Shown one piece after another: positions 52,217-60,843 of a stretch of 64,000 bases of DNA. Both the position numbers and the translations under genes were made by a program. The notes below the pieces were generated by a model. The model was not told the DNA's origin. It did not search any database and saw only the letters and a program-made list of their open reading frames with translations. The DNA is from Ruegeria discodermiae (GTDB lineage: Bacteria; Pseudomonadota; Alphaproteobacteria; Rhodobacterales; Rhodobacteraceae), in contig NZ_JAVAMO010000008.1 in assembly GCF_030758345.1 (NCBI RefSeq), positions 124,001 through 188,000 on the forward strand, in the 5' to 3' direction. The number at the start of each line of letters is the position of its first letter. Position 1 is the first letter of the stretch.

Positions 52217-53095
52217 ATGACTATGCATATATCAGCCGATTACTTCCCCTGCATCGATCGCGGGACCGGAGCACCCATATTGTTCGTCCACGGCGCGGCC
52301 TGCGATCACCGGATCTGGGTGCCTCACATACAGGACCTTTCGCAGCGGCACAGATGCATCGCGCCGACTCTACGGTGGTTCGGACGATCCCAATGGCCGG
52401 CGACCACGCTGGAGTTCAGCGAGAAAACCCATGCAGGTGATCTTGCCACCATTATTGAAGGTCTTGATTGCGGCCCGGTCTTTGTTGTGGGCTGGTCCTA
52501 TGGCGCAAATGTTGCCCTGCGCCTGAGCGTCGACAGGCCTGACCTGATCACGGGTGTTGCGGCTTATGAGCCCAGCTCAACAAGCCTTGTCAGCGAACCC
52601 CTGGATATAGCAATGCATCAATTGAGCATGCAGGAAACCTTTTTTCCCGTCACAGAGGCTGCCGCAGCGGGCGACGGGACCGGAGTGTTGAAGGCCTTTA
52701 TCGGTGCTGTGGGCGGGTCTGGCACATTCGGGAAACTCCCGCCGGACCTGCGCCAGATCTGTTTGGACAATGCGCATACGCTGATCCCCTTGCTCAGCGC
52801 CAAGCAGCGCTTTGCTTCGGTGACAGCTGCTGAACTTGAAACGCTGGCGATGCCGGTTCACGTGGCGTGGGGTGAACAGTCAGGGGATCTCTGGACAATC
52901 CCAAGCAAGGCCGCCGCCCGTCTCACGCACGTGCACGGTCATGCAATACACGGAGCCGATCACATCTGGCCAGCAAAAGACCCAATGGCGTTCCTGCGCT
53001 GGCTGGACGGGGTGCTTCATCTGGGTTCCAAAACTGAGCCTGTTTGCCCAGAAACACTCGGGTTGGACGTTCCAATTGGAAGCAGCACCCTTTGA
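52217..53095 (+). CDS. Alpha/beta-fold hydrolase, end next to IS
   Basis: 292 residues. Oxyanion HG motif VHGAACDHR, nucleophile Ser in VVGWSYGANVALRL and the catalytic His in IHGADHIWPAKDP. Typical members end soon after FLRWLDGVL; about 25 extra residues here run up to the IS left end and stop 2 bp before it. The original C-terminus may thus be changed. ATG at 52217 preferred (CCGGAG 8 bases upstream); a GTG at 52208 is possible. Substrate unknown. Confidence 0.85.
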   Translation: MTMHISADYFPCIDRGTGAPILFVHGAACDHRIWVPHIQDLSQRHRCIAPTLRWFGRSQWPATTLEFSEKTHAGDLATIIEGLDCGPVFVVGWSYGANVALRLSVDRPDLITGVAAYEPSSTSLVSEPLDIAMHQLSMQETFFPVTEAAAAGDGTGVLKAFIGAVGGSGTFGKLPPDLRQICLDNAHTLIPLLSAKQRFASVTAAELETLAMPVHVAWGEQSGDLWTIPSKAAARLTHVHGHAIHGADHIWPAKDPMAFLRWLDGVLHLGSKTEPVCPETLGLDVPIGSSTL

Positions 53096-53097
53096 TA

Positions 53098-54147
53098 GGC
53101 TTTGTTGCGCAAATGCAGTGAGGGATTCACTGTTTGAATTCAGAGGGCTAGCTGCTCGGCATGAGCAGTTGGTCCCCTACGAAGTACAAGACCAGGAACT
53201 GGCTTTCGTACAACACGGCGTTGAAGCAGCGCGGTTCACTATCGATCTGGTTTGATCCTGAGATGCCTTGGCATGTGCGTCCGACAGGCAAGCGCGGTCG
53301 TCAGCCTGAGTTCAGCGATGCTGCAATCCAAGTTTGCCTCACGATGAAGGTGCTTTTTGGCATGCCTCTTCGGCAGACGACTGGGTTCGTCGAAAGCCTG
53401 TTGCGGCTGGCCGGGCTTGACTGGAAAGTCCCAGATTTCAGCACTCTGTGTCGCCGACAGAAGACGTTGAATGTCTCCATCCCTTACCGCGGAGGGGCGG
53501 GGCCGCTTCATCTGCTGATCGATGCGATAGGGATCAAAGCCGAGGGTGAAGGCGAGTGGAACGCACGCAAGCATGGCGGGAGCAAGAAACGCCTGTGACG
53601 CTAGCTTCACCTCGGTATTGACGAGCAAACACTGGAAATCCGCGCAGTCGGCGTCACGACCAGCAATGTCGGCGATGCCCCTATGCTGCCTGACCTTCTG
53701 GAACAGATCCCACCCGACCAAGAGATTGCCACCGTCACTGCTGATGGCGCCTATGATACTCGAAGATGTCACAATGTGATCGCCGCTCGGGGAGCCACCG
53801 CCATCATCCCTCCGCGCAAAAACGCCCAATCCTGGAAGCCAACCACGGCGGGTGCCATCGCGCGAAACGAAGCCGTGAGAGCCTGCAAATGTCTTGGCCG
53901 GGCACTCTGGCGAAACCTGACCGGATATCACCGCCGGAGCCGCGCAGAGACAAAGATGCACTGCGTGAAATTACTCGGCCAAGGCCTCATGGCGAAGGAC
54001 TTCGACCGGCAGGTCGCAGAGCTTCAGGTCCGGATCGCTGTGCTCAAACGCTACATCGCTCGTGGTATACCCGTCATTGAGCCCGTAGGATAAGTCCGAC
54101 CAGGGAAAGAGGTTCTCCCTTCAAACACAGATTTGTGCAACAAAGTC
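53098..54147 (+). mobile_element. IS5-family (IS903-like) insertion sequence, inactive
   Basis: 1050 bp, the normal length for this group. Terminal inverted repeats GGCTTTGTTGCGCAAAT (53098-53114) and, on the other strand at 54131-54147, GACTTTGTTGCACAAAT match at 15 of 17 positions. It holds one transposase frame with two nonsense codons. No clean target duplication could be identified at the borders, so flanking DNA may have changed after insertion. Confidence 0.85.
53161..54093 (+). pseudogene. IS5-family transposase with two in-frame stops
   Basis: A single frame runs from MSSWSPTKYKTRNW to VLKRYIARGIPVIEPVG over 310 codons. It is broken by TGA (expected Trp) and TAG (expected Lys) in the conserved KKRL-W-R-K-LHLGIDE region near 53596-53604. 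DDE motifs are otherwise present (LLIDAIGIKAEGEGEW, VTADGAYDTRRCHN, ALWRNLTGYHRRSRAETKMH in two parts). No frameshift is needed to join the halves; the element was therefore inactivated by point changes only. Confidence 0.88.
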
Positions 54148-54326
54148 GATCTGCACCATTTTTTATCTTTTCGAAAACCTTGTCGTACATATGCGCTTCT
54201 TAAATTACGTAGCGGTTGACCCTATTCCCTTCTAATCTGCAAACAGGAAGCCGAAACCAAAGACAGAAATCCCAAGTAGCATTGCCCCGACTTTAACGGG
54301 CTCTGCAAAGAAAATGGCAAAATCTC

Positions 54327-57300
54327 ATGTCGATAAGCGTCGCTCTTAGCCACCGCACAACCTATGAATATGACCGGCCCGTCACTCTGGCCCCGCATGT
54401 GGTTCGGTTGCGCCCGGCGCCACACAGCCGCACCCCGATCAAAAGCTACAGTCTGCGGATCGAACCCGAGGAGCATTTTCTGAACTGGCAGCAGGACGCC
54501 TATGCCAACTGGCACGCGCGTCTGGTCTTTCCTAAACCGGCGCGCAAGTTTTCGGTCACGGTGGACCTTGTGGCGGACATGGTGGCGATCAACCCGTTCG
54601 ACTTTTTCCTTGAGGAAGACTGTCAGGACGTACCCTTTGACTACACGCCCGAGCAGAAAAAGGATCTGCGGCCCTATCTGAAAAAGGTAGGGCGCGGCAA
54701 GAGGTTCAAGGATTTCGCCGCCGAGATCCCCGAGCAGAAAGGGACCACGAATGATTGGCTGGTGGCAGTAAACGGCTTTCTGGCCAACCGGATTGACTAT
54801 ACCATTCGGCTGGAACCTGGCGTGCAAAGCCCCTCGACCACTATTCGCAAGGCTCTCGGATCGTGTCGTGACAGCGCCTGGCTGATGGTCGCTCTATTAC
54901 GCGAGTTTGGCTATGCGGCGCGATTTGTATCGGGCTACCTGATCCAGCTGACCGCCGATCAAAAACCGATCGAAGGCCCGGCAGGACCCGAGGATGACTT
55001 CACCGACCTGCATGCCTGGTGCGAGGTCTACCTGCCCGGCGCGGGCTGGGTGGGGATGGACCCGACCTCGGGGCTCTTTGCGGGCGAAGGACATATCCCG
55101 CTGGCCGCCACACCCGAGCCCAGCTCGGCTGCGGCGATCACCGGGGCGCATGGTTTTGCCGAGGTGACCTTCAGCTTTGAGATGTCGGTTAAACGCATTG
55201 ATGAACCCCCGCGCGTCACCCGTCCCCTGACCCCCGAGCAATGGGCCGAGATCGACCGCGCCGGACAGGCGGTCGAGGACAAGATACAGGCCCAGGACAT
55301 GCGCCTGACGATGGGCGGCGAGCCTACCTTTGTCTCGGCCATTGACCGCGATGGCGAGGAATGGACGACCGAGGCCGTCGGCCCCACCAAACGCACCTAT
55401 GCCGATCAGCTGATACGCCGCTTGCGTGACCGGTTTGCCCCGCATGGGGTGCTGCATCACGGGCAGGGCAAATGGTATCCGGGTGAGCCGCTGCCCCGCT
55501 GGGCCTATTCCCTGATCTGGCGGGGCGACGGGCTACCTATGTGGTCGGATGCGGATCTTCTGGCGCGCGAAAACACCGGGCATTCGACCCACGAAACCGC
55601 CGAAGTATTCTCGGAAAAACTGGTCGCAGCGCTGGAGTTGGGAGAGGACGCGCTGGCCCATCCGGTTTTCGAAGACCCGATGCACTTCATGGGCAAAGAG
55701 GCGATGTTGCCCGACAACGTGACAGTTGAGGACAGCCAGTTGGACGACCCACAGGAACGTGCGCGTCTGGTGCGGATGATGAACAATGGGCTGACCAACC
55801 CGGTCAGCTATGTGATCCCGATTCAGCTGGCACAGGCAAAAGCCAGCGCCCGGCGCCGGTTCCGCTGGGCCTCGGATATCTGGGGCACGCGGCGCGACAA
55901 GCTATTCCTATTGCCCGGCGATAGCGCAGCGGGCTATCGCCTGCCGCTGAATTCGCTGACCAAAAGCGAAGAATTCAAACAGTATTTCCGCGACACGATG
56001 CTGCGCCGCAAACGCGCGCTGCCGCCACGCAAGTTGCTTCGGCGTGGAGAAGAGCCGGAAACCGAATACGAGACCGAAGAATTCTGGACCACGCCGTTTT
56101 ACGGGCCCGGATATGGTCCGGGCACCGGCACGACCCAACCGCCACCGGTCAAGCACATCCGCCAGCGGCGCAAGAACGCAGCCCCCGGCCCGGCGCAGGA
56201 TCAGGGCGAAGAGGTCTGGCTGCGCGACATCGAAAGCTCGGATGACTGGCTGACCGGTGAATACAGCTATTGGGTCGAGGGCACGCCCGTCCGCACCGCT
56301 ATGGTGGTCGAGCCACGCGATGGCATTCTGCATGTGTTCATGCCACCCACGGGCTCGTCCGACGAATATCTCGATCTGGTCGAAGCCGTCGAGGAAACCG
56401 CCGCCGAGATGCAGCTGCCCGTGCGGATCGAAGGTTACGAACCCCCGCGCGACGGCAATTTCAATGTGATCCGCGTGACCCCCGACCCGGGTGTGATCGA
56501 GGTGAACATTCACCCCGCAACCGGCTGGCAGGGCCTCAAGGAAATCAACGAGGCGCTCTATGAAGAGGCGCGCCAATGCGGGCTGGACAGTTTCACCTTC
56601 ATGGTTGACGGACGGCTGACCGGCTCGGGCGGCGGCAACCATATCGTTGTGGGCGGAGCCACTCCCGCCGACAGCCCCTTCCTGCGGCGGCCCGATCTGG
56701 TTGGCTCGATCGTCCGGTATTGGCAGCGGCACCCGTCGCTCTCTTACCTGTTCTCGGGCACGTTCATCGGCCCCACCAGTCAGGCCCCCCGCTTTGACGA
56801 GGGTCTACCCGACAAGGTCTATGAGATGGAGATCGCGCTGAGCGAGCTCAGCCGGATGCAAAGCAGCGGTCAGGCCTTCCCGTGGCTGGCCGACCGCATC
56901 CTGCGCCATCTGTTGACCGACCTGACCGGCAACACCCACCGCGCCGAGATTTGCATCGACAAGATGTATTCGCCTGATGGTCCCACCGGGCGGCTGGGTC
57001 TGGTCGAGTTCCGCGGCTTCGAGATGCCGCCGCACTGGCAGATGAGCATGGCGCAATCGCTGGTGATGCGCGCCCTGCTGGCGTGGTTCTGGGACACACC
57101 CTATACCGAACCGCTGATTCACTGGGGCAGTGACTTGCACGATAAGTTCCTGCTGCCCCATTATTGCCGCGCTGATTTCGATCAGGTCCTGTCAGACCTC
57201 AGTCAGGCGCACGGGTTCCCCTTCCGCTCCGACTGGTACGATGCGCAATACGAGATGCGGTTTGGCGAAGTCGGGCATACACAGGTCGAGGGCCTGAAAC

Positions 57301-57797
57301 TGACCCTGGGCAACGGCATCGAACCCTGGCTGGTGCTGGGCGAAGAAGCCACGGGCGGCGGCACCTCGCGCTATGTGGACAGCTCGCTGGAAAGGGTCGA
57401 GCTGAAGGTTGAGGGCATTCTGGGGGATCGCTTCGTGATCACCTGCAATCAGGTCGAGATACCATTGCAGAAGGTTGGCCCCGATACCTATGTGGCCGGT
57501 ATCAGGTTCCGCAGCTGGCAGCCCTGGTCGTCGCTGCACCCAACGATCCCGGCCCATGCGCCGCTGGTGTTTGACGTCTATGACCGGGTCGCCGGGCGCT
57601 CGGTCGGCGGGCTTAAATACCTGGTGGCGCATGAGGGCGGGCGCGCTCATGAAACGCGCCCGGTCAACGATCTGGAGGCCGAAGGCCGTCGCCGCGTGCG
57701 GTTCCAGCAAGGCCAGCACACGCCGTTCCGCTTCGATCCTGTGAAACCTCGGGACAACCTTTGGAACAAGGCAACGCTTGATCTGAGGTTTGTCTGA
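54327..57797 (+). CDS. Transglutaminase-like protein with DUF2126
   Basis: 1156 residues. The N-terminal bacterial transglutaminase beta domain starts SISVALSHRTTYEYDRPV. The catalytic core follows with Cys in LGSCRDSAWLMV, His in DFTDLHAWCEVYLPG and Asp in VGMDPTSGLF, so the triad is intact. The remaining about 850 residues are DUF2126 (MRLTMGGEPTFVSAIDRDGE, FMVDGRLTGSGGGNHIVVGG and SSLHPTIPAHAPLVFDVYDR). Such genes often sit in a cluster with ATP-grasp, alpha-E and Anbu genes and are thought to join or process peptide tags. Here only Anbu is nearby. Confidence 0.92.
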   Translation: MSISVALSHRTTYEYDRPVTLAPHVVRLRPAPHSRTPIKSYSLRIEPEEHFLNWQQDAYANWHARLVFPKPARKFSVTVDLVADMVAINPFDFFLEEDCQDVPFDYTPEQKKDLRPYLKKVGRGKRFKDFAAEIPEQKGTTNDWLVAVNGFLANRIDYTIRLEPGVQSPSTTIRKALGSCRDSAWLMVALLREFGYAARFVSGYLIQLTADQKPIEGPAGPEDDFTDLHAWCEVYLPGAGWVGMDPTSGLFAGEGHIPLAATPEPSSAAAITGAHGFAEVTFSFEMSVKRIDEPPRVTRPLTPEQWAEIDRAGQAVEDKIQAQDMRLTMGGEPTFVSAIDRDGEEWTTEAVGPTKRTYADQLIRRLRDRFAPHGVLHHGQGKWYPGEPLPRWAYSLIWRGDGLPMWSDADLLARENTGHSTHETAEVFSEKLVAALELGEDALAHPVFEDPMHFMGKEAMLPDNVTVEDSQLDDPQERARLVRMMNNGLTNPVSYVIPIQLAQAKASARRRFRWASDIWGTRRDKLFLLPGDSAAGYRLPLNSLTKSEEFKQYFRDTMLRRKRALPPRKLLRRGEEPETEYETEEFWTTPFYGPGYGPGTGTTQPPPVKHIRQRRKNAAPGPAQDQGEEVWLRDIESSDDWLTGEYSYWVEGTPVRTAMVVEPRDGILHVFMPPTGSSDEYLDLVEAVEETAAEMQLPVRIEGYEPPRDGNFNVIRVTPDPGVIEVNIHPATGWQGLKEINEALYEEARQCGLDSFTFMVDGRLTGSGGGNHIVVGGATPADSPFLRRPDLVGSIVRYWQRHPSLSYLFSGTFIGPTSQAPRFDEGLPDKVYEMEIALSELSRMQSSGQAFPWLADRILRHLLTDLTGNTHRAEICIDKMYSPDGPTGRLGLVEFRGFEMPPHWQMSMAQSLVMRALLAWFWDTPYTEPLIHWGSDLHDKFLLPHYCRADFDQVLSDLSQAHGFPFRSDWYDAQYEMRFGEVGHTQVEGLKLTLGNGIEPWLVLGEEATGGGTSRYVDSSLERVELKVEGILGDRFVITCNQVEIPLQKVGPDTYVAGIRFRSWQPWSSLHPTIPAHAPLVFDVYDRVAGRSVGGLKYLVAHEGGRAHETRPVNDLEAEGRRRVRFQQGQHTPFRFDPVKPRDNLWNKATLDLRFV

Positions 57798-57865
57798 CCG
57801 GATCTCTTGCAGAGACCCTCGGCTTCACGATGATCTGTGCCCGGGTTTGACGAGCTGTCGGATTT

Positions 57866-57910
57866 GTAGGATCAAACCAAGGTGCAACATGCCCGCCAGA
57901 GTTTGCGACA
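57866..57910 (-). repeat. Inverted repeat copy flanking anbu, left
   Basis: The minus strand of this stretch (TGTCGCAAACTCTGGCGGGC onward) matches 58891-58940 on the plus strand with four mismatches and one indel of about 5 bp. The pair brackets the Anbu gene in opposite orientation. Probably fragments of one lost mobile element. Confidence 0.7.
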
Positions 57911-58070
57911 CGCCCGCAGCGGGGGACAGGCGCTTGGCTTTGGTGATCGACCGGTGACACTTTCTGAAGAACATTCGCAATAACGTCTCGGCACCGCAAA
58001 ACTCGGGTGATAGAAGCCACTAGACTGAGGGACGGCGTCCGGCCGTGAGAGTGAATACAAGAGAATGTCG

Positions 58071-58802
58071 ATGACCTATTGCGTCGCAATAAAAACAAAC
58101 GCCGGAATGGTGTTCCTGTCCGATACCCGCACCAATGCGGGCGTGGATAACATCTCGAAATACAAGAAGATGTTCACTTGGGAGGTTCCGGGAAATCGGG
58201 TGATCACCATGATGACCTCGGGCAATCTGTCCATCACGCAGGCGGTGATTAGCCTCTTGCAGGAAAACATCGACAACCCGCAGGATGGAATCGACACGAT
58301 TCTGAACGCTGATTCCCTTTTTCGCGTGGCCGAGATTGTGGGCGACGCAATGCGCGTGATTCAGAACCGATATGGCGCAAATATCTCTCAGATGGGGGAA
58401 AGCACAGTTTCTTCTATCATTGTGGGCGGGCAACGTGCGGGCGGCGATATGCGCTTGTTTCAAGTCTATTCCGCAGGCAATTTCATCGAAGCAGGCCTGG
58501 ACACCCCTTATTTTCAGAACGGAGAGCATAAATATGGCAAGCCCATTCTGGACCGGGTGATCGGCGTCGATACGCCGTTGAATTTCTGTGTCACGGCTGC
58601 TTTGCTCTCGATGGATTCGACGCTACGCTCAAACCTGTCGGTGGGAATGCCGCTGGACCTGTCGGTGATTGTCAGGGACGAGCTGCAGTTTTCTCAAAAC
58701 CGCCGGATTGAGGAGCATGACCAGAATTATCTGGCGCTCTCTGACGCTTGGTCGAACGCGTTGCGCAATGCGTTCAGTGACATGTTCCAGTACACGGTCT
58801 AG
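58071..58802 (+). CDS. Anbu (proteasome-type) peptidase
   Basis: 243 residues of the Ntn-hydrolase (beta-type proteasome) superfamily. The start is set at the ATG at 58071 (MTYCVAIKTNAG) and not 58065, because the nucleophile must be the Thr exposed after Met removal. FLSDTRTNAGVDNISKYKKM is typical of Anbu, and IIVGGQRAGGDMRLFQVYSAG follows in the core. Anbu forms a dodecameric spiral and is tied to transglutaminase-like and ATP-grasp partners. Here the transglutaminase-DUF2126 gene lies 273 bp upstream; ATP-grasp and alpha-E genes are not seen in the window. Confidence 0.92.
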   Translation: MTYCVAIKTNAGMVFLSDTRTNAGVDNISKYKKMFTWEVPGNRVITMMTSGNLSITQAVISLLQENIDNPQDGIDTILNADSLFRVAEIVGDAMRVIQNRYGANISQMGESTVSSIIVGGQRAGGDMRLFQVYSAGNFIEAGLDTPYFQNGEHKYGKPILDRVIGVDTPLNFCVTAALLSMDSTLRSNLSVGMPLDLSVIVRDELQFSQNRRIEEHDQNYLALSDAWSNALRNAFSDMFQYTV

Positions 58803-58890
58803 GCGGACGTGGCCCTTATTACGCCACTCTGTTTGACGTAGGCACCAATGGCGGGATTCGTCGCGAACCCTGGTGTCGATCGAATGGCTT

Positions 58891-58940
58891 TGTCGCAAAC
58901 TTTGGCCGGCATATTGCGCCTTGATGTGGTTTGATCCTAC
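58891..58940 (+). repeat. Inverted repeat copy flanking anbu, right
   Basis: TGTCGCAAACTTTGGCCGGC onward, homologous to the minus strand of 57866-57910 (about 41 of 45 aligned bases, one indel). It abuts the end of the sulfatase relic, so the relic was probably truncated by the same element. Confidence 0.7.
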
Positions 58941-59222
58941 TGGTGGTTTCGCGTTGGCGATGGTGCCAGCTTTCGCGCTGTCCGGCAAAAGCACGGGCAT
59001 TATCCCAGGCCCCGATCTCGTGCACCGGCGACCAGTGGCAAAACTCGACTGCGCTGGAACGCAGAGGCGGCTGGGCGTATAGGCGTAGGCGTTCAGAAAC
59101 CGTGTGCCTTTGTCCGCCAGCCGGTCGATATTGGGTGTCTGAACAATCGGGTCCCCATAGCACCCCGGATGCTTGCGGTTGTGCTCGTTGGCCATGATTA
59201 CAATGAGGTTTTGGGGGTCCAT
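58941..59222 (-). pseudogene. Sulfatase N-terminal relic
   Basis: Leftward from an ATG at 59222: MDPQNLIVIMANEHNRKHPG, then CYGDPIVQTPNIDRLADKGT and SRLCVPAQSSFATGR. This is the start of a type I sulfatase. The formylglycine motif C-x-P-x-R reads CVPAQ, the Arg being lost. A one-base deletion near 59028 shifts the frame; reading on gives VHEIGAWDNARAFAGQRESW as expected. The gene is cut off at the right-hand inverted repeat. Confidence 0.8.
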
Positions 59223-59276
59223 ATGTGTTTCGCAAACGACGGGCGCTGCGTCCTCAAAAAGGTTATGGAAAACCGG

Positions 59277-59396
59277 GTCCAGTACGATGCGAATCTTCTC
59301 TTCCGCCGAATGATGCTTGCGCGCCTTGCGGCGGATATCTTTGAAGACCCATTCGACCGTCGGCTTATCGGTTCCAGCTTTCCGTCTCATCTTCAC
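59277..59396 (-). pseudogene. IS3-family orfA N-terminal relic joined to the sulfatase relic
   Basis: An open frame from the ATG at 59396 reads KPTVEWVFKDIRRKARKHHS, then AEEKIRIVLD. This is the typical start of IS3-family OrfA proteins (DIRR...KHYSAEEKIRIVLEG). After codon 40 it runs in frame through about 18 unrelated codons into the sulfatase relic, making one long but meaningless frame. Confidence 0.7.
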
Positions 59397-59917
59397 TCAT
59401 TGACGGTTCAGATGAGCCACAAACCTTCCGTTATGCAAATCCCCTAATCAGGACCACAGGTGCTGATGTCAGACAGCACGCGCTCAATGCACCTGCGCGG
59501 GCCTCCGCGATCCATGCAAATCGTGTTTCATGGAATAGGTGGCTTTGTCGCTGACCCGCGCTCAACCAAAGAGTATCCTATCGACTGGGCGCAGTTATCC
59601 TGCGATGGCTATGACCTGCGCGAAGCCATCAAGCGTCGCTGCTGCTGACGTGAAAAATTACCGACGCGCGAATCGCTTGATAAGCCGAGGCAAACCGGTC
59701 TGCGCTGTATTCCCGGGAGAGCTTCGGCCCCCGCGCTATTCTTTGAGGTTTCTCTCTGGCATATGGTTCCATCCGGTGGTCTTTTGACCACTGCTCCGAC
59801 CCGGCTGGCATAGCGCAATCGGAATGCGGCCTTTGAGCTTGCCAGCGTGACCGCCTGTTTCGCGCTTTTTTCTACATCAAAACCAATCTGCACGAGCGAA
59901 TTGACTCCCGCAGGTTG
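59397..59917. other. About 520-bp region without recognisable genes
   Basis: Contains short frames in both directions, such as 59460-59648 rightward (VFHGIGGFVADPRSTKEYPI), which look like fragments but match no family I recognise. It follows the IS3/sulfatase relics and is likely decayed DNA. The right end carries the control region of the dapA-like operon. Confidence 0.5.
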
Positions 59918-59931
59918 ACTGACATGTTAGT
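59918..59931. promoter_or_regulatory. Near-palindrome ACTGACATGTTAGT, likely GntR operator
   Basis: 14 bp, palindromic at 12 positions, starting inside a TTGACT -35-like hexamer (59915-59920) and lying 50 bp ahead of the aldolase gene. The FCD GntR protein two genes downstream is the obvious candidate to bind here and control the operon. Confidence 0.5.
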
Positions 59932-59981
59932 GAGTGGTTAACTTTTGAACGCAGTATCCCAAAGCGCAGAGAGGAGCGGTT

Positions 59982-60842
59982 TTGCCCGGCAGTTTCGGAG
60001 TTTCGGTGGCCTTGACCACGCCATTCTCTGAGTCCGGGGAGATCCTACCTGCGACCCTCGCCGCACATGCCAAATCCGTTCTGGCCGCGGGCGCCTCCAG
60101 TGTCACGCTATTCGGGACAACCGGAGAAGGCGCGTCGATTGGGTCAGACGAGCGGCGTATTGGCTTGACCGCGTTGCTGTCGGCGCAGTGCCCGGCAGAA
60201 AAGATCATCCTCGGCGTTTGCGCCAACGCCCTTGCGGATGCGCAGGCCCAGGTCGCTGCGGGGCTGGCCCATGGTGTGACACGCTACCTTGTGCTACCGC
60301 CGTTCTATTTTAAGGGGGCCAGCGATCAGGCGCTCTTCGACTGGTATGTTGCGTTGATCGCGCATACCGACCCGACGACGCAGCTCATTCTGTACCATAT
60401 CCCTCAGATCACGCACGTGCCGCTGTCCGTGGACCTGGTGGCCCGCCTGGCGGCTCATGCACCGGACAGAGTGATCGGCGTGAAGGACAGTTCCGGGGAT
60501 TGGCAGCATGCACAGGCGTTGATTGCCGCCCGTTCGCTTCCGGTGCTTGTGGGTGACGAAAGGCTATTGCATCGGGCGGTGGACCTTGGCGGCGCGGGAT
60601 GCATCAGCGGCGTGGCCAATCTCTATCCTGAGCGTTTGGCGCGCGTGGTGCAGACGGCTGCAGAGGACCCCGAGATTACGAATTTGGTGGACCGCATCGT
60701 CTCTGTGCCGGTGATCCCCGGACTGAAAGCCTTGCTTGCGGAGCAAACGGGTGATCCGCTGTGGGAGCGCGTGCGTCTGCCGCTGGAGCGATTGAGCCAG
60801 GACGAGCGGACGCGGCTGTTTTCAGACTTGGAGAGGGCGTGA
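59982..60842 (+). CDS. DapA-family (DHDPS/NAL) aldolase
   Basis: 286-residue TIM-barrel class I aldolase. The Schiff-base Lys is in VIGVKDSSGD and the catalytic Tyr in LILYHIPQ; the GTTGEG keto-acid motif is near residue 43. The operon context (FCD regulator, TRAP importer) argues for catabolism of an acidic sugar or keto acid and not lysine synthesis. TTG start at 59982 with GAGAGGAG upstream. Stop 1 bp before the regulator ATG (TGACATG). Confidence 0.9.
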   Translation: MPGSFGVSVALTTPFSESGEILPATLAAHAKSVLAAGASSVTLFGTTGEGASIGSDERRIGLTALLSAQCPAEKIILGVCANALADAQAQVAAGLAHGVTRYLVLPPFYFKGASDQALFDWYVALIAHTDPTTQLILYHIPQITHVPLSVDLVARLAAHAPDRVIGVKDSSGDWQHAQALIAARSLPVLVGDERLLHRAVDLGGAGCISGVANLYPERLARVVQTAAEDPEITNLVDRIVSVPVIPGLKALLAEQTGDPLWERVRLPLERLSQDERTRLFSDLERA

Positions 60843-60843
60843 C

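Noticed and set aside
53161-53598. Short intact transposase of 145 residues
   Set aside because: The same frame continues after two stop codons into the rest of the DDE domain, so it is a broken full-length gene.
54232-54318. Leftward fragment ending GAMLLGISVFGFGFLFAD that resembles the last helix of a small multidrug or DMT transporter
   Set aside because: Only about 28 codons, no upstream part and no family-specific motif; could be chance hydrophobic translation.
58629-59396. Single 255-residue gene on the minus strand
   Set aside because: It joins IS3 OrfA, a broken sulfatase and antisense of anbu; the frame is open by chance.
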